A program made the translations under genes and the position numbers. 64,000 nucleotides of DNA from Gammaproteobacteria bacterium. GTDB lineage: Bacteria; Pseudomonadota; Gammaproteobacteria; Berkiellales; Berkiellaceae. The notes beneath the pieces are model-generated. The model saw only the letters and a program-made list of their open reading frames with translations. It ran no database searches and was not told where the DNA came from. Shown piece after piece: positions 27,730 through 36,350 of the stretch. The stretch covers positions 124,001 through 188,000 of the forward strand of contig JACPOY010000019.1 of the NCBI GenBank assembly GCA_016191245.1, in the 5' to 3' direction. Every line of letters starts with the position of its first letter. The first letter of the stretch is position 1.

Positions 27730-29448
27730 TTATTCCTTAGTCACCCTATAGACTTCTTCTAAGCTTGTTACACCTATTTTGACTTTATTTAATGCCGCAC
27801 GACGTAGACTAATAATGCCTTCTTTGTGCATTTGCTCTTCAATATCAAAAGCATTTCCACCGGCCATAATGATTTTGCCAATTTCCTCAGTAACAGGCAT
27901 CACTTCATACATACCTACACGACCTTTATAACCTTTTGTACATTGGTCGCAGCCAACAGGTTCATATAAAATAAACCCTTCTTGGATTTCATTTTCTGTA
28001 AAACCAGCTTCCATTAATGCTTCCGGTGGTAAAGAAATTACTTTTTTACAATGAGTGCATAATCGTCTACCAAGACGTTGAGCAATAATTAAAGTAACCG
28101 ATGTTGCAAGATTAAAAGCAGCGACCCCCATATTAATAAGACGAGTGAGTGTCTCAGGTGCACTATTGGTATGTAAAGTTGATAAAACCATATGCCCGGT
28201 TTGTGAGGCTTTAACAGCAATTTCTGCTGTTTCTAAATCTCGTATTTCACCGACCATAATAATATCTGGATCTTGGCGTAAGAAAGCTCTTAATGCGCTT
28301 GAGAAGGTGAGGCCTGCTTTAGGATTAACGTTAACTTGATTGATACCTGGTAAATTGATTTCAACGGGATCTTCTGCAGTGGATATGTTCACTTCCGACA
28401 CATTTAAAATATTTAAAGCGGTATATAATGAAACGGTTTTACCGCTTCCGGTTGGTCCTGTTACAATGACCATCCCTTGGGGGCGATGAATGGCATTGAG
28501 GAATAATTCTTTTTGATAATCCTCATAACCCAGCGCATCAATACCCATTTTTGCGCTAGTAGGATCTAAGATCCGCATAACGATTTTTTCACCGTATAAC
28601 GTTGGGCAAGAGCTTACACGAAAATCAATAGCTCGATTGCGCGATAATTTCATTTTAAACCGACCATCTTGTGGTACGCGGCGTTCTGAAATATCAAGAC
28701 GCGACATCACTTTTAATCTTGCCGCCAATCGAGGAGCCAGATTGACAGGAGGGCTAGCAAATTCTGATAAAAGGCCATCTTGTCTTAATCTAACACGATA
28801 AAATTTTTCATAAGGTTCAAAATGAATATCTGAAGCGCCTTTATTGATAGCATCGAGTAACACTTTATTTACAAAACGAACGATCGGGGCATCATCAACA
28901 TCGGAATCTGAATCATCGTCCGTTCTTTCTTTATCTTCAGCATTTGAAATATCCAAATCATCAAGATCGGTGTCTTGAAGATTGGATAAAGCAGACGATT
29001 CTTTCTCGCTTAGAATTCTCTCAATCGTATCAACAAGTTTGTTTTCTTCAACTAAGATAGCTTCGGTAGAAAGACCTGTGTGAAATTTAAATTCATCAAG
29101 CCCTTCTAAATTCGTGGGATCAGACACGGCAACATATAATCGATTGCCTCGCTTAAATAATGGTAGAGCATGATGTTTACGGATAAGTTTTTCACTGACT
29201 ATTTCTTTTGGGATAGTTTCTAAATCCATTGCATATAAATCAAAAAGAGGATCACCAAACTCCATTGATGCAGTCATTGCAATAATTTGTGGATCTAAAA
29301 TACATTTTTCAACAAGATAAGCAACAAAAGGGATCTTTTTCTTTGCAGACGCTTCAAGCGCTTGAGCCGCAGATTGGGCTTCAAGTAAATTTGCCTGCAC
29401 TAATTTTTTAGCCAGACCGCTTAAAGGAACAGTTTTTGGATCGTTCAT
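27730..29448 (-). CDS. pilB: Type IV pilus extension ATPase PilB
   Basis: Hexameric ATPase that powers pilus extension. The 572-residue protein has an N-terminal MshEN-like domain, an acidic linker (about residues 165-185, rich in Asp), the Walker A site VTGPTGSGKTVSLYTAL, the Walker B and Asp box region (DPDIIMVGEIRDLETAEIA), the His box TGHMVLSTLHTNSAPETL and a tetracysteine zinc site (CTHCKK with CDQCTKGY). It starts the pilBCD block after a 50-base gap from the glycosylation-like genes. Confidence 0.96.
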   Translation of the reverse strand: MNDPKTVPLSGLAKKLVQANLLEAQSAAQALEASAKKKIPFVAYLVEKCILDPQIIAMTASMEFGDPLFDLYAMDLETIPKEIVSEKLIRKHHALPLFKRGNRLYVAVSDPTNLEGLDEFKFHTGLSTEAILVEENKLVDTIERILSEKESSALSNLQDTDLDDLDISNAEDKERTDDDSDSDVDDAPIVRFVNKVLLDAINKGASDIHFEPYEKFYRVRLRQDGLLSEFASPPVNLAPRLAARLKVMSRLDISERRVPQDGRFKMKLSRNRAIDFRVSSCPTLYGEKIVMRILDPTSAKMGIDALGYEDYQKELFLNAIHRPQGMVIVTGPTGSGKTVSLYTALNILNVSEVNISTAEDPVEINLPGINQVNVNPKAGLTFSSALRAFLRQDPDIIMVGEIRDLETAEIAVKASQTGHMVLSTLHTNSAPETLTRLINMGVAAFNLATSVTLIIAQRLGRRLCTHCKKVISLPPEALMEAGFTENEIQEGFILYEPVGCDQCTKGYKGRVGMYEVMPVTEEIGKIIMAGGNAFDIEEQMHKEGIISLRRAALNKVKIGVTSLEEVYRVTKE

Positions 29449-29498
29449 TTTCCGAATGAGTACTTTTTATTAATAACCCCAATAGGTATGTAATAAGT

Positions 29499-30485
29499 TT
29501 AGTCAACACTTCTTTTGCCACCAACCTTTGCTGCTTTAAAATCTGGAATAATTGAACCTGCCAATAACATGCTAAAACTCGTACCAAAAATAATAGAAGG
29601 GATCCACTGACTTGCACGATAGAGTGCGCTTACACTGAATCCTAAACCAAAATCGTTGTACATTAATTGAGTTAATGTACCCAGCAATGTTTCAAGAACA
29701 CCGATATTGCCTGGAGTGATGGGAAACAACATAGCGATGGTGGTGATTCCGACAAGGAAAATGCAATCAGAGAAAGGCGTGGGCGCACCAACAGCGATAA
29801 AAGTTACATAGAAAATCAGAGCGGTTAATAAATTAACAAAAAATAGTGTCAAACAAGAACTCAACAAAATTACTGGGTTATTAATCAGAAGATGCATGGC
29901 TTGTAATGCTTTTTGGATTAACTGATGAGGTAAATGCAAAGAAAAATGTTCATTTGCATGTTTTGTTTGAGAAATTTTAAGCCAAAAAATAAAGCCACAG
30001 ACTAGTATTATGACCAGCAAGGCAACGAGTGTTATATTGTTAAAATTTTGGGGTAAGTCTCCAAATAACCAACCCACTAAAGTAAAAGCTGCACTTATAA
30101 CAAGTGTTAATAAAAAATAAACCAACATCACATAAATGAATTGTGCACTTTTCATATGATAATGTTGATGCAAATATAAATAGCGAAACCCTACCCCTGG
30201 TCTGTAGGGCAATAATTGATTTAAAAAATTGGCAATAAAACTTAAGCCTGCCCAGTCTTGCCAACGTAAATGGATATCAAAACGCTTGCAAAGTATTTGG
30301 AAGGCATAACCACCTAATGCAATCATCGGTATTTGTAAAAGAATCATCACGCAAATGAGCCACCATTTGACGCGTGCAAAGATAGCGTAAATATCTTTAC
30401 CATAATAGAGGATCAGACCAATGATGATGCCGGTCAAAACAAGATAGCTAATGAGACTTAATATTTTCTTTAGTAACTTTGGCAT
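29499..30485 (-). CDS. Lysylphosphatidylglycerol synthase-type membrane protein (flippase-like)
   Basis: A 328-residue protein with about eight membrane helices of the LPG_synthase_TM family (AglD/MprF N-domain type). The pattern LNQLLPYRPGVGFRYLYLHQ and the late segment LFPITPGNIGVLETLLG are typical. Such proteins without the synthase domain often sit with polyprenyl-phosphate glycosyltransferases, and a lipid-flipping role is proposed for some. Its ATG lies 38 bases inside the end of the glycosyltransferase gene (30448), so the two are coupled. The exact function is not known. Confidence 0.82.
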   Translation of the reverse strand: MPKLLKKILSLISYLVLTGIIIGLILYYGKDIYAIFARVKWWLICVMILLQIPMIALGGYAFQILCKRFDIHLRWQDWAGLSFIANFLNQLLPYRPGVGFRYLYLHQHYHMKSAQFIYVMLVYFLLTLVISAAFTLVGWLFGDLPQNFNNITLVALLVIILVCGFIFWLKISQTKHANEHFSLHLPHQLIQKALQAMHLLINNPVILLSSCLTLFFVNLLTALIFYVTFIAVGAPTPFSDCIFLVGITTIAMLFPITPGNIGVLETLLGTLTQLMYNDFGLGFSVSALYRASQWIPSIIFGTSFSMLLAGSIIPDFKAAKVGGKRSVD

Positions 30486-31413
30486 AAAATTTTCTAAGAT
30501 TCTTTTTGGTTCGTGTTTTTACTCGACGTTTAGAAATAGCATTCACATGATGTTCTGCATACATCAGCATGGTAATTTGTTCAGAAATCAATCCAATAAG
30601 GAAAATAATCACGGAGGCAGAAATAAGAACGGCGCTCATATTGGTAAACCGGCCCAAGGTAATATAAGTGTAAGCATAATTACATAAGCCAGCCATAAGA
30701 TGAATAAGCGCAAATGGTAAAAATATTTTAATCGGAGAGTAGAGGATTGTCATTTTGTAAATAATTAATAAGAATCTTAAACCATCCGACAAAGGCTTAA
30801 GATGGCTTTTACCAATTCTTTGTTTTACCTCAATAGGGAGATAACTTACAGAATACCCCGAACGATAAAAAGCCATAGTGATAGTTGTAGGAGAAGAAAA
30901 TCCATTTGGGAGTAAAGGTAAAAACTCTTTGAATTTATTTGCATTTACAATTCGACATCCTGAAGTTAAATCCAAAATGGGATGTCCAACAATTTTGCTG
31001 GCAATAAAGTTATAAAATGCATTCCCAAACCAGCGAAGTGTTGTTGCTTGACTCTGGCGATTTCTTGCCCCGACAACCATATCATAACCTTGTTGGAATT
31101 TTTCTAATAAGTGCGTAATATTTTCAACTTGATGTTGGCCGTCTCCATCCATAAAAATAAAGACATCACCATGAGCAATTCTTGCTCCTGTTTTAATAGC
31201 AGCACCATTGCCCATACTATATGGATGAGAAACGACCTTAACTCCACAAGTTTTTGCAACGGTTGCGGTATCATCTGTTGAGCCGTCGTCAACTACTATA
31301 ATTTCAAATGTTGGAAAAGCCTGTATTAATTTTAAAAGAATAGATTTGAGACCATTTTCTTCATTTTTAGCAGGAATAATAATACTGACTGTTTTATCAA
31401 AATGAGGGATCAT
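30448..31413 (-). CDS. Family 2 glycosyltransferase, dolichyl/undecaprenyl-phosphate type
   Basis: Predicted to transfer a sugar from a nucleotide sugar to undecaprenyl phosphate at the inner membrane. The 321-residue protein has a GT-A domain with VSIIIPAKNEENGLKSILL, VVDDGSTDDTATVAK, the metal motif FMDGDGQHQVENI and VVGARNRQS, and two C-terminal membrane helices (about residues 225-285). It overlaps the upstream gene by four bases (ATGA) and the downstream membrane gene by 38. The donor sugar cannot be read from sequence. Confidence 0.9.
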   Translation of the reverse strand: MIPHFDKTVSIIIPAKNEENGLKSILLKLIQAFPTFEIIVVDDGSTDDTATVAKTCGVKVVSHPYSMGNGAAIKTGARIAHGDVFIFMDGDGQHQVENITHLLEKFQQGYDMVVGARNRQSQATTLRWFGNAFYNFIASKIVGHPILDLTSGCRIVNANKFKEFLPLLPNGFSSPTTITMAFYRSGYSVSYLPIEVKQRIGKSHLKPLSDGLRFLLIIYKMTILYSPIKIFLPFALIHLMAGLCNYAYTYITLGRFTNMSAVLISASVIIFLIGLISEQITMLMYAEHHVNAISKRRVKTRTKKNLRKFYAKVTKENIKSH

Positions 31414-33335
31414 AAATGGTTCTCCTTCGCTTTGACAGCTTCAAATGTTTTATTAAGAGTAGTAATTTTATCTGAAGGGGAGCGCAAATACTTAGCCTCA
31501 GTATTCACTTGTTGTACCGTTTTTTCTGCTTGTTCAATCATTGAAAATTGCATTTCTAAATAAGCTTTTTGAATTAAAGGGTCAAGCCTTTTGGGGTAAG
31601 TTTCAAATGAATCATTTAACAAAAGCAAGCTTTTATCAATCTGATTTTGTAAAAGGGCTATACCTGCCTCTAAATGAAACAATACTGCTTTATATAAAGG
31701 CTTATAACCTAGAAATGGATTTTTCATGGCTTCTTGAATAATAAGACTTATTTTGTCTTTATCGACAGATGAGCATTGATGGTTAAACATATTTTGCACC
31801 ATTTGATCAAGTACCAAAATTACATAGGGTGTGATAGCCCCTTGTCGAACGGTTTTTAACGCTTCCTCATATAATTCAGCAGGTACAGACTTGGCACGAC
31901 AATGAATGAGAATTTTATGCAGGATAATGCCACCGTTGTAAGGTTCAATGAGTTGTGCGCTCTCAAGTTCTGTAAAAGCATTCTCATATTGCTTATTATT
32001 TAAGTACCAGTTTGCGATCTCAATATGTACTCTGGCAGATTGTGGATGATGTAGTCGTTCTGATATCAAAAACTTTTGTGGTGAAGACCAAGAGACACTT
32101 CGAAAATAAGTAAGAGTCATCATGAGGATGACAATCGTCGAAAATAAAAATATGCTTGCTTTTTTCAGGTTAGATTTTTTGTTTATAAATAACACGAAAT
32201 AGTAAACAGGGATGAAAATAAGGCCGACCATTGCTAAGTAATTGCGATGTTCAAAAACAAGCTCTAAAGGTAAGGCTGTTGATTCAATAGCTTGTGAAAG
32301 AAAGAACCAAGATAACCCAAATGAAACAATCGATGCGCGTTTTCGAAAGTAGATGATTAATATTGCACTAAAAGTTAATAACAAGCAGCTGATAAATACA
32401 TTAACATCAATATGTGTAGAAATAGGGAAGTCGTCATGATAAAGCCCCATTTCGCCGATCTGGGGAAGAAAAATTAATTTCATATACAAAATAACAACTT
32501 TTGTTTCTGTGAGAAGTCTGTCAATCAATGAAATATTTTTTTCAGCGAAAATGTTAAGAAATTTTTCCAAATGTAGCCAGTAATAAAAAACAGCCCCTAG
32601 CAATAAGCTTAAACTCATTAAGCTATTGGCGCGTTTTAACCTTTTTTTATCTTTTTGATGTCTGCAATGAAACTGTAATAAAAAATATTCAATACAGATG
32701 AGATACCAAGGAAAGAGTACGCCGGTTTCTTTGCTCAAAACCGCTAAAGGAAAGAATATGAATAGACTTGCCCCAATGATTTGATAAGCATAAGGCTGCA
32801 TTTTATTTAAACGTATTCTACCCCATAAATAGGTGTTAAGACCCATTAAGATAAAGAGATGACATAGTTGCGTCATGCGTTGTACAGGATAAAGGACAGT
32901 ACTTACTTGCAAAGGATGTACAAGCCAAATAAAACCTGTCATTAATGCAATGGGGATAGCGTGCTTTCTTGCCCTGGGTTGTAAAATGACGAGCAAATAA
33001 ATAAAAAGTGAAATAGCTAAGCTAGTGACAAAATGTAATCCCAAATTAACGGCTTTAAATGAAAAAGGTGTTGCTCCAAAAAATAGATAATTGAGAGTAA
33101 AGCTTGCAACCGAAATGGGGCGTCCTATAGGACCTGTATCATTTTGTAGGCTAATTTCAATGAACTTACGCCAAGAGAAAGAATCCATATAAGCAGGGGA
33201 TATTGATTGTAGATCATCAAGAAAAAAGGGCCCATGTAAACCTGACCAATATAATGCTGTTGCTAAGATGAAAGCAAAGATAATGAGTGTGGAGATTAAG
33301 CAGATATTTCTAGTTTTCAATCGTATTATCGACAA
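31410..33335 (-). CDS. Multi-pass TMTC-like membrane protein with C-terminal TPRs
   Basis: 641 residues. The N-terminal 400 or so contain about ten helices and the motif [20 protein letters not shown], as in TMTC-type (DUF1736-like) GT-C proteins that take sugars from lipid carriers. The first periplasmic loop has the acidic pair FFLDDLQSI, as expected for a GT-C catalytic loop. The C-terminal 200 residues are helical TPR-like repeats ([20 protein letters not shown]). It overlaps the pilin gene upstream by 10 bases and the GT2 gene by four. I infer that it transfers a sugar to pilin; a direct demonstration is lacking. Confidence 0.7.
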   Translation of the reverse strand: MSIIRLKTRNICLISTLIIFAFILATALYWSGLHGPFFLDDLQSISPAYMDSFSWRKFIEISLQNDTGPIGRPISVASFTLNYLFFGATPFSFKAVNLGLHFVTSLAISLFIYLLVILQPRARKHAIPIALMTGFIWLVHPLQVSTVLYPVQRMTQLCHLFILMGLNTYLWGRIRLNKMQPYAYQIIGASLFIFFPLAVLSKETGVLFPWYLICIEYFLLQFHCRHQKDKKRLKRANSLMSLSLLLGAVFYYWLHLEKFLNIFAEKNISLIDRLLTETKVVILYMKLIFLPQIGEMGLYHDDFPISTHIDVNVFISCLLLTFSAILIIYFRKRASIVSFGLSWFFLSQAIESTALPLELVFEHRNYLAMVGLIFIPVYYFVLFINKKSNLKKASIFLFSTIVILMMTLTYFRSVSWSSPQKFLISERLHHPQSARVHIEIANWYLNNKQYENAFTELESAQLIEPYNGGIILHKILIHCRAKSVPAELYEEALKTVRQGAITPYVILVLDQMVQNMFNHQCSSVDKDKISLIIQEAMKNPFLGYKPLYKAVLFHLEAGIALLQNQIDKSLLLLNDSFETYPKRLDPLIQKAYLEMQFSMIEQAEKTVQQVNTEAKYLRSPSDKITTLNKTFEAVKAKENHL

Positions 33336-33742
33336 GTTGACGGAACATATTCAACAGCGCCTGTTGATGTGCATGCCCAGGTAACAGCACCACTTGCAAA
33401 AGTGGGAGTCAAAACAATAGCAATAGTCCCACCAGTGCCAAGATTAGTTTGGTTACCAGTAATTGTAATGACACCATTATTTGAAATAATGAGGCTTGAA
33501 ACATAATTTGTCGAGATATTATTCACACCTGCCATGGCATTTGATGATGGCATGGTACCTTTGGAAATTCTATATTCAGCAATAGCAGCTTTTGGATAAG
33601 AACTGACATTAACCAGTTCCGATACCCTTGATCGAATGATAAAGTAGTTATAAGCAGGAATTGCGATAGCGGCGAGGATCCCGATGATTGCAATGACAAT
33701 CATCAATTCAATTAAGGTGAAGCCGGATTCTACTTTACGCAT
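33326..33742 (-). CDS. Type IV major pilin-like protein, second copy
   Basis: Prepilin of 138 residues: a short leader MRKVESG, then the methylated-Phe N-terminus [10 protein letters not shown] with Glu5 and a long hydrophobic helix. The C-terminal part has a predicted disulfide between the Cys of WACTSTG and the last Cys (PSTCR). It is closely similar to the pilin at 33788 over its whole length, so it arose by tandem duplication. AGGAGG precedes the ATG. It overlaps the next gene (31410-33335) by 10 bases. No separate promoter was seen. Confidence 0.92.
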   Translation of the reverse strand: MRKVESGFTLIELMIVIAIIGILAAIAIPAYNYFIIRSRVSELVNVSSYPKAAIAEYRISKGTMPSSNAMAGVNNISTNYVSSLIISNNGVITITGNQTNLGTGGTIAIVLTPTFASGAVTWACTSTGAVEYVPSTCR

Positions 33743-33787
33743 GTTTCCTCCTTCTTCACCTTCTTGATTTAGGATATTACCTTTTTA

Positions 33788-34213
33788 TCATCTGCATGAT
33801 GCAGGAACAAATTGGGTTGCACCCGTTGCTGTACAAGTCCATCTAACGGCCCCGTTAGTAAATGTAGGGGTGAGCACGATAGCAACTGCTGCGCCCGTAC
33901 CGAGGTTGGTTTGGTTACCCGTAATAGTAATGACACCATTGGCTCCCACAGCTACGCCAGATACATAGTTGGTAACAATACTGGTTACGCCTGCTGCCGC
34001 ATTAGTCGTAGGCATAGCACCTTTTGAAATTCTATATTCAGAAACCGAAGTTTTGGCATTTGAACCTACGTTTATTAATTCAGATACACGAGCTCTTACC
34101 ATGTAATCGTTATAAGCAGGTATTGCGATGGCCGCCAATATACCAATGATTGCAACCACAATCATTAATTCTATTAAGGTAAAACCACTCTGTCTTGCTT
34201 TGATAGTCTTCAT
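33788..34213 (-). CDS. pilA: Type IV major pilin PilA
   Basis: Structural pilin of 141 residues. The leader [10 protein letters not shown] is cut by PilD before [10 protein letters not shown]. The globular part keeps the C-terminal disulfide loop (WTCTATG to PASCR). It is the first gene of the pil block on the minus strand and is preceded by a sigma-54 type promoter (34252-34267) and by GGAGG. It is polymerised by PilB and PilC into the pilus. The second pilin downstream is a paralogue that could alternate with it or be a minor component. Confidence 0.94.
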   Translation of the reverse strand: MKTIKARQSGFTLIELMIVVAIIGILAAIAIPAYNDYMVRARVSELINVGSNAKTSVSEYRISKGAMPTTNAAAGVTSIVTNYVSGVAVGANGVITITGNQTNLGTGAAVAIVLTPTFTNGAVRWTCTATGATQFVPASCR

Positions 34214-34251
34214 ATAAGCCTCCGCTTGTTACACAATCATACTCTAATTAC

Positions 34252-34267
34252 AGCAGTATTCATGCCA
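34252..34267 (-). promoter_or_regulatory. Sigma-54 (RpoN) promoter of the pilA operon
   Basis: On the minus strand TGGCATGAATACTGCT matches the -24/-12 consensus TGGCACGNNNNTTGCT at 14 or so positions, with the invariant GG and GC correctly spaced. The GC is about 40 bases before the pilA ATG. This agrees with sigma-54 control of pilA by PilR in related bacteria. The PilS/PilR genes are not in the window. Confidence 0.75.
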
Positions 34268-34438
34268 AAAGCTCATTTACTCAAATAAGTTACGTATTTT
34301 CAACAATTTATTAGCAAAATAAGTTTGTTTTATAAATCATCTGGCGGTATAAATTAACGATCATAGTCACCTATGAGCTCAATTTGGTCACTTTGGGTAT
34401 TTATACAGATAGGGCTTGAGACAGGTGTAATGCTTACG

Positions 34439-34565
34439 TATACTCACTCCACTTTGATTTTAGGCGTTGTTGTCTACGCCATCTCGCAATCCTCATTTAC
34501 TTTCATGTAAACTCCGGTTGCTCGAGGCTTGACGCCTAGCCTAAAACCAAAGTGGAGTGAGTATA
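34439..34565. mobile_element. MITE-like element with 27-bp terminal inverted repeats
   Basis: The ends 34439-34465 and 34539-34565 are inverted repeats matching at 26 of 27 positions (outer part TATACTCACTCCACTTTG). The 73-base interior has no gene and holds further short palindromes, for example GGCGTTGTTGTCTACGCC and TTTACTTTCATGTAAA. It ends 15 bases before the tRNA-Thr gene. No clear target duplication was seen. With the pilA promoter it accounts for the 367 bases between pilA and the tRNA. Confidence 0.75.
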
Positions 34566-34580
34566 TACTTGCTTTTCTTT

Positions 34581-34656
34581 GCCGGAGTAGCTCAGTTGGT
34601 AGAGCAGCGCATTCGTAATGCGAAGGTCGGAGGTTCGACTCCTCTCTTCGGCACCA
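34581..34656 (+). tRNA. tRNA-Thr (anticodon CGT)
   Basis: A 76-base cloverleaf with encoded CCA. Acceptor stem GCCGGAG pairs with CTTCGGC (one G-T pair). The D arm is GCTC/GAGC. The anticodon stem GCGCA/TGCGA flanks loop TTCGTAA with anticodon CGT, which reads ACG (Thr). The T arm is GGAGG-TTCGACT-CCTCT. It decodes a rare threonine codon in AT-rich DNA. It lies just after a MITE-like element and could serve as an integration site, though no integrase is near. Confidence 0.96.
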
Positions 34657-34750
34657 AACCCATCGAATCTATCTTTTTCAAGGAATTGAAAAATCTGTTA
34701 TTGAAAAAAGCGCTTGCCCTGGTGAAACTTATGAGCAGGCCGCCCAATTA

Positions 34751-35005
34751 TTAATCAATGCCGAGCTCTGGATGAAGGGTTTCCGTCAATCCCATAGCTC
34801 CTTCATAAATTAAAACACCGGCTGCTCCTTCATAGGCGCCATGACCAAAGCCAACAGCAAAACCTACAGGGCCTGCTGCGGCAAACCCAATGACTCCTTC
34901 TATAACTCCCGTAATAAGCGAACCAGCAACCACCTCTATTGCTTTAGATAAAAAGTTTTTCCCACCACTCACAAAACTTATTTCTTCTTCCTTAAGAACT
35001 ACCAT
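34751..35005 (-). CDS. Double-glycine leader peptide 2, bacteriocin-like precursor
   Basis: 84 residues with leader MVVLKEEEISFVSGG (15 residues, same pattern as the other four). The mature part begins KNFLSKAIEVV and continues as a hydrophobic glycine-zipper stretch (GFAAAGPVGFAVGFGHGAYE), ending acidic (LHPELGID). It has no Cys. AAGGA lies 12 bases before the ATG. It is divergent from a small membrane-protein gene at 35058 that could be its immunity gene. Function inferred only from the leader and core. Confidence 0.75.
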   Translation of the reverse strand: MVVLKEEEISFVSGGKNFLSKAIEVVAGSLITGVIEGVIGFAAAGPVGFAVGFGHGAYEGAAGVLIYEGAMGLTETLHPELGID

Positions 35006-35057
35006 ATTGATTTAACATCCTTGTATAACTAATCTAAACAAAAACATGGAGCATTTT

Positions 35058-35267
35058 ATGAACGCCTTCGTTGACTGGTCAAGAAAATTCGCGGCAACTA
35101 TAATTTACCTTCTAACTTTTCTTGGTTTTTTCCAAGCTTACGAAATAATACTTTCCCCAACTACGAAGAATTTAGAAAAGTTATTTTTTTGTATCATTCT
35201 TTCTTGTGTGGTTTCTTATTCAAATGGCTTCACTCTTTTCAGAGGCCCTTTTACCAAAAACAAATAA
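35058..35267 (+). CDS. Small two-helix membrane protein, possible immunity protein
   Basis: 69 residues from the ATG at 35058, which has GGAG six bases upstream; an ATG at 35046 lacks this. Two hydrophobic segments are visible (about residues 12-35, AATIIYLLTFLGFFQAY, and 45-60, LFFCIILSCVVSY), followed by a basic tail (GPFTKNK). I recognise no family. The size, membrane nature and divergent placement 52 bases from the double-glycine peptide gene are like bacteriocin immunity proteins, but that is inference from context. Confidence 0.5.
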   Translation: MNAFVDWSRKFAATIIYLLTFLGFFQAYEIILSPTTKNLEKLFFCIILSCVVSYSNGFTLFRGPFTKNK

Positions 35268-35421
35268 GCTTTCAACCTCCAGCTAGCAATAACCTACACA
35301 TTGGTTGCGCAACTAAGATTGCTTAAATTTATCATTTATTCGGAAAATTTTGTTATCAAGTCACCTGATGTGTGGTAGCATGCTAATACATTTTGGTGTA
35401 GAAAAAAAATGGTAGGTTGTG

Positions 35422-36309
35422 ATGGCATTATTTGGTGTAGATCCTAGTTTTGTTGACTATTTAGATGATGAAACCAGAGCGTTTCTACATGAAGATCCCG
35501 CTTTATCTTTATTTGGAGCAGAGTATCAATCCCTTGAGTATGATAGCTTTCTAATTCCTCGTTCCTCTGAAGAAATGACCACGTTAATACCCCCAACAGT
35601 ATGCCTGCCATCAATGCCACTTGCTCCTACTGTGCAAATAAAACAAGAAGCTCCGGAAATAGAAGAGCCTTCTATTCATGATGAAAGTATATCCGATGGA
35701 GAATTTGCCCCGCTTCAACCAAAAATGAAAAAGGCGAAAAATAACAATCGCAATAGAGCATATAAATTAGATGAAAGTGCGTCTGTTGAAAATCAAATTA
35801 AAACACTAAAAGCTTGGATTATTGAATTTCAAGATAAACATGAAAAAGTCTGTTTGGATCCTGATTTATTGAAAAATGGGGATGAACAGGAAATCAAGAA
35901 AGAAAGAGAACGCGTACGCAAACAAAAAAATGCAATATCAGCGCAACTTAGTCGTTGGCGCAAGAAACTAGATCATCTCACAACTCAAGAAACTGAATCA
36001 TTATTAGAAATTGAAAATATTGAATTAAAGAAAAAGCTTCGTCATATTGAAGAAGAAAACACCTTATTAATAATTCAAAATAGGGATCAAGCCTCAGAAA
36101 TACAAGTGCTTAAAAGAGAATTAGAAATATACCGACAAGAGCTAGCTCGGGATGAATCAGTTGATATTAGAGTGAGTGGATCACCAAGAAAAGGCTTTTT
36201 AGTGCAATACCATAGACAACAAACTGCTACTGATAGTCAAGCTAAAACCGTTGGTGAAAAGCCTAGTTTTCGTTCTCATCAAGATTATTTTGGCGCAAAA
36301 TTTGGGTAA
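35422..36309 (+). CDS. bZIP-domain protein, candidate nuclear effector
   Basis: 295 residues. The stretch 158-220 is a eukaryotic-type bZIP: a basic region with N170-x7-R178 (KNAISAQLSRWRKK, close to the SAQLSR form of ATF6/plant bZIP proteins). A coiled coil follows with L195, L202, I209 and L216 at heptad d positions in the correct phase (Asn+25, +32, +39, +46), and N199, N213 and N220 at a positions. The N-terminal half is acidic and proline-containing, with IKQE at 73-76 (SUMO consensus) and a lysine cluster PKMKKAK at 100-106 like an NLS. No bacterial DNA-binding fold or signal peptide is seen. It stands alone, with a terminator at its end. An ATG one codon after a GTG (35419) is used, with GGTAGG upstream. 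A host-nucleus role is inferred. Confidence 0.8.
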   Translation: MALFGVDPSFVDYLDDETRAFLHEDPALSLFGAEYQSLEYDSFLIPRSSEEMTTLIPPTVCLPSMPLAPTVQIKQEAPEIEEPSIHDESISDGEFAPLQPKMKKAKNNNRNRAYKLDESASVENQIKTLKAWIIEFQDKHEKVCLDPDLLKNGDEQEIKKERERVRKQKNAISAQLSRWRKKLDHLTTQETESLLEIENIELKKKLRHIEEENTLLIIQNRDQASEIQVLKRELEIYRQELARDESVDIRVSGSPRKGFLVQYHRQQTATDSQAKTVGEKPSFRSHQDYFGAKFG

Positions 36310-36336
36310 CCTTAAACGGTTACCTGTAAATTTTTT
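36305..36336 (+). terminator. Rho-independent terminator of the bZIP gene
   Basis: GGTAACC, a six-base loop and GGTTACC form a perfect 7-bp stem that overlaps the stop codon. A T-run (331-336) follows after a few bases. It ends the bZIP transcript before the convergent peptide gene. Confidence 0.75.
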
Positions 36337-36350
36337 CAACTAATAGTGCG

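Noticed and set aside
33812..34027. Cys-rich plus-strand frame opposite pilA
   Set aside because: It is the antisense of a clear pilin gene and has biased composition only because of that.
34581..34656. Integrated prophage or island attached at the tRNA
   Set aside because: No integrase, phage gene or repeated tRNA 3' end was found downstream.
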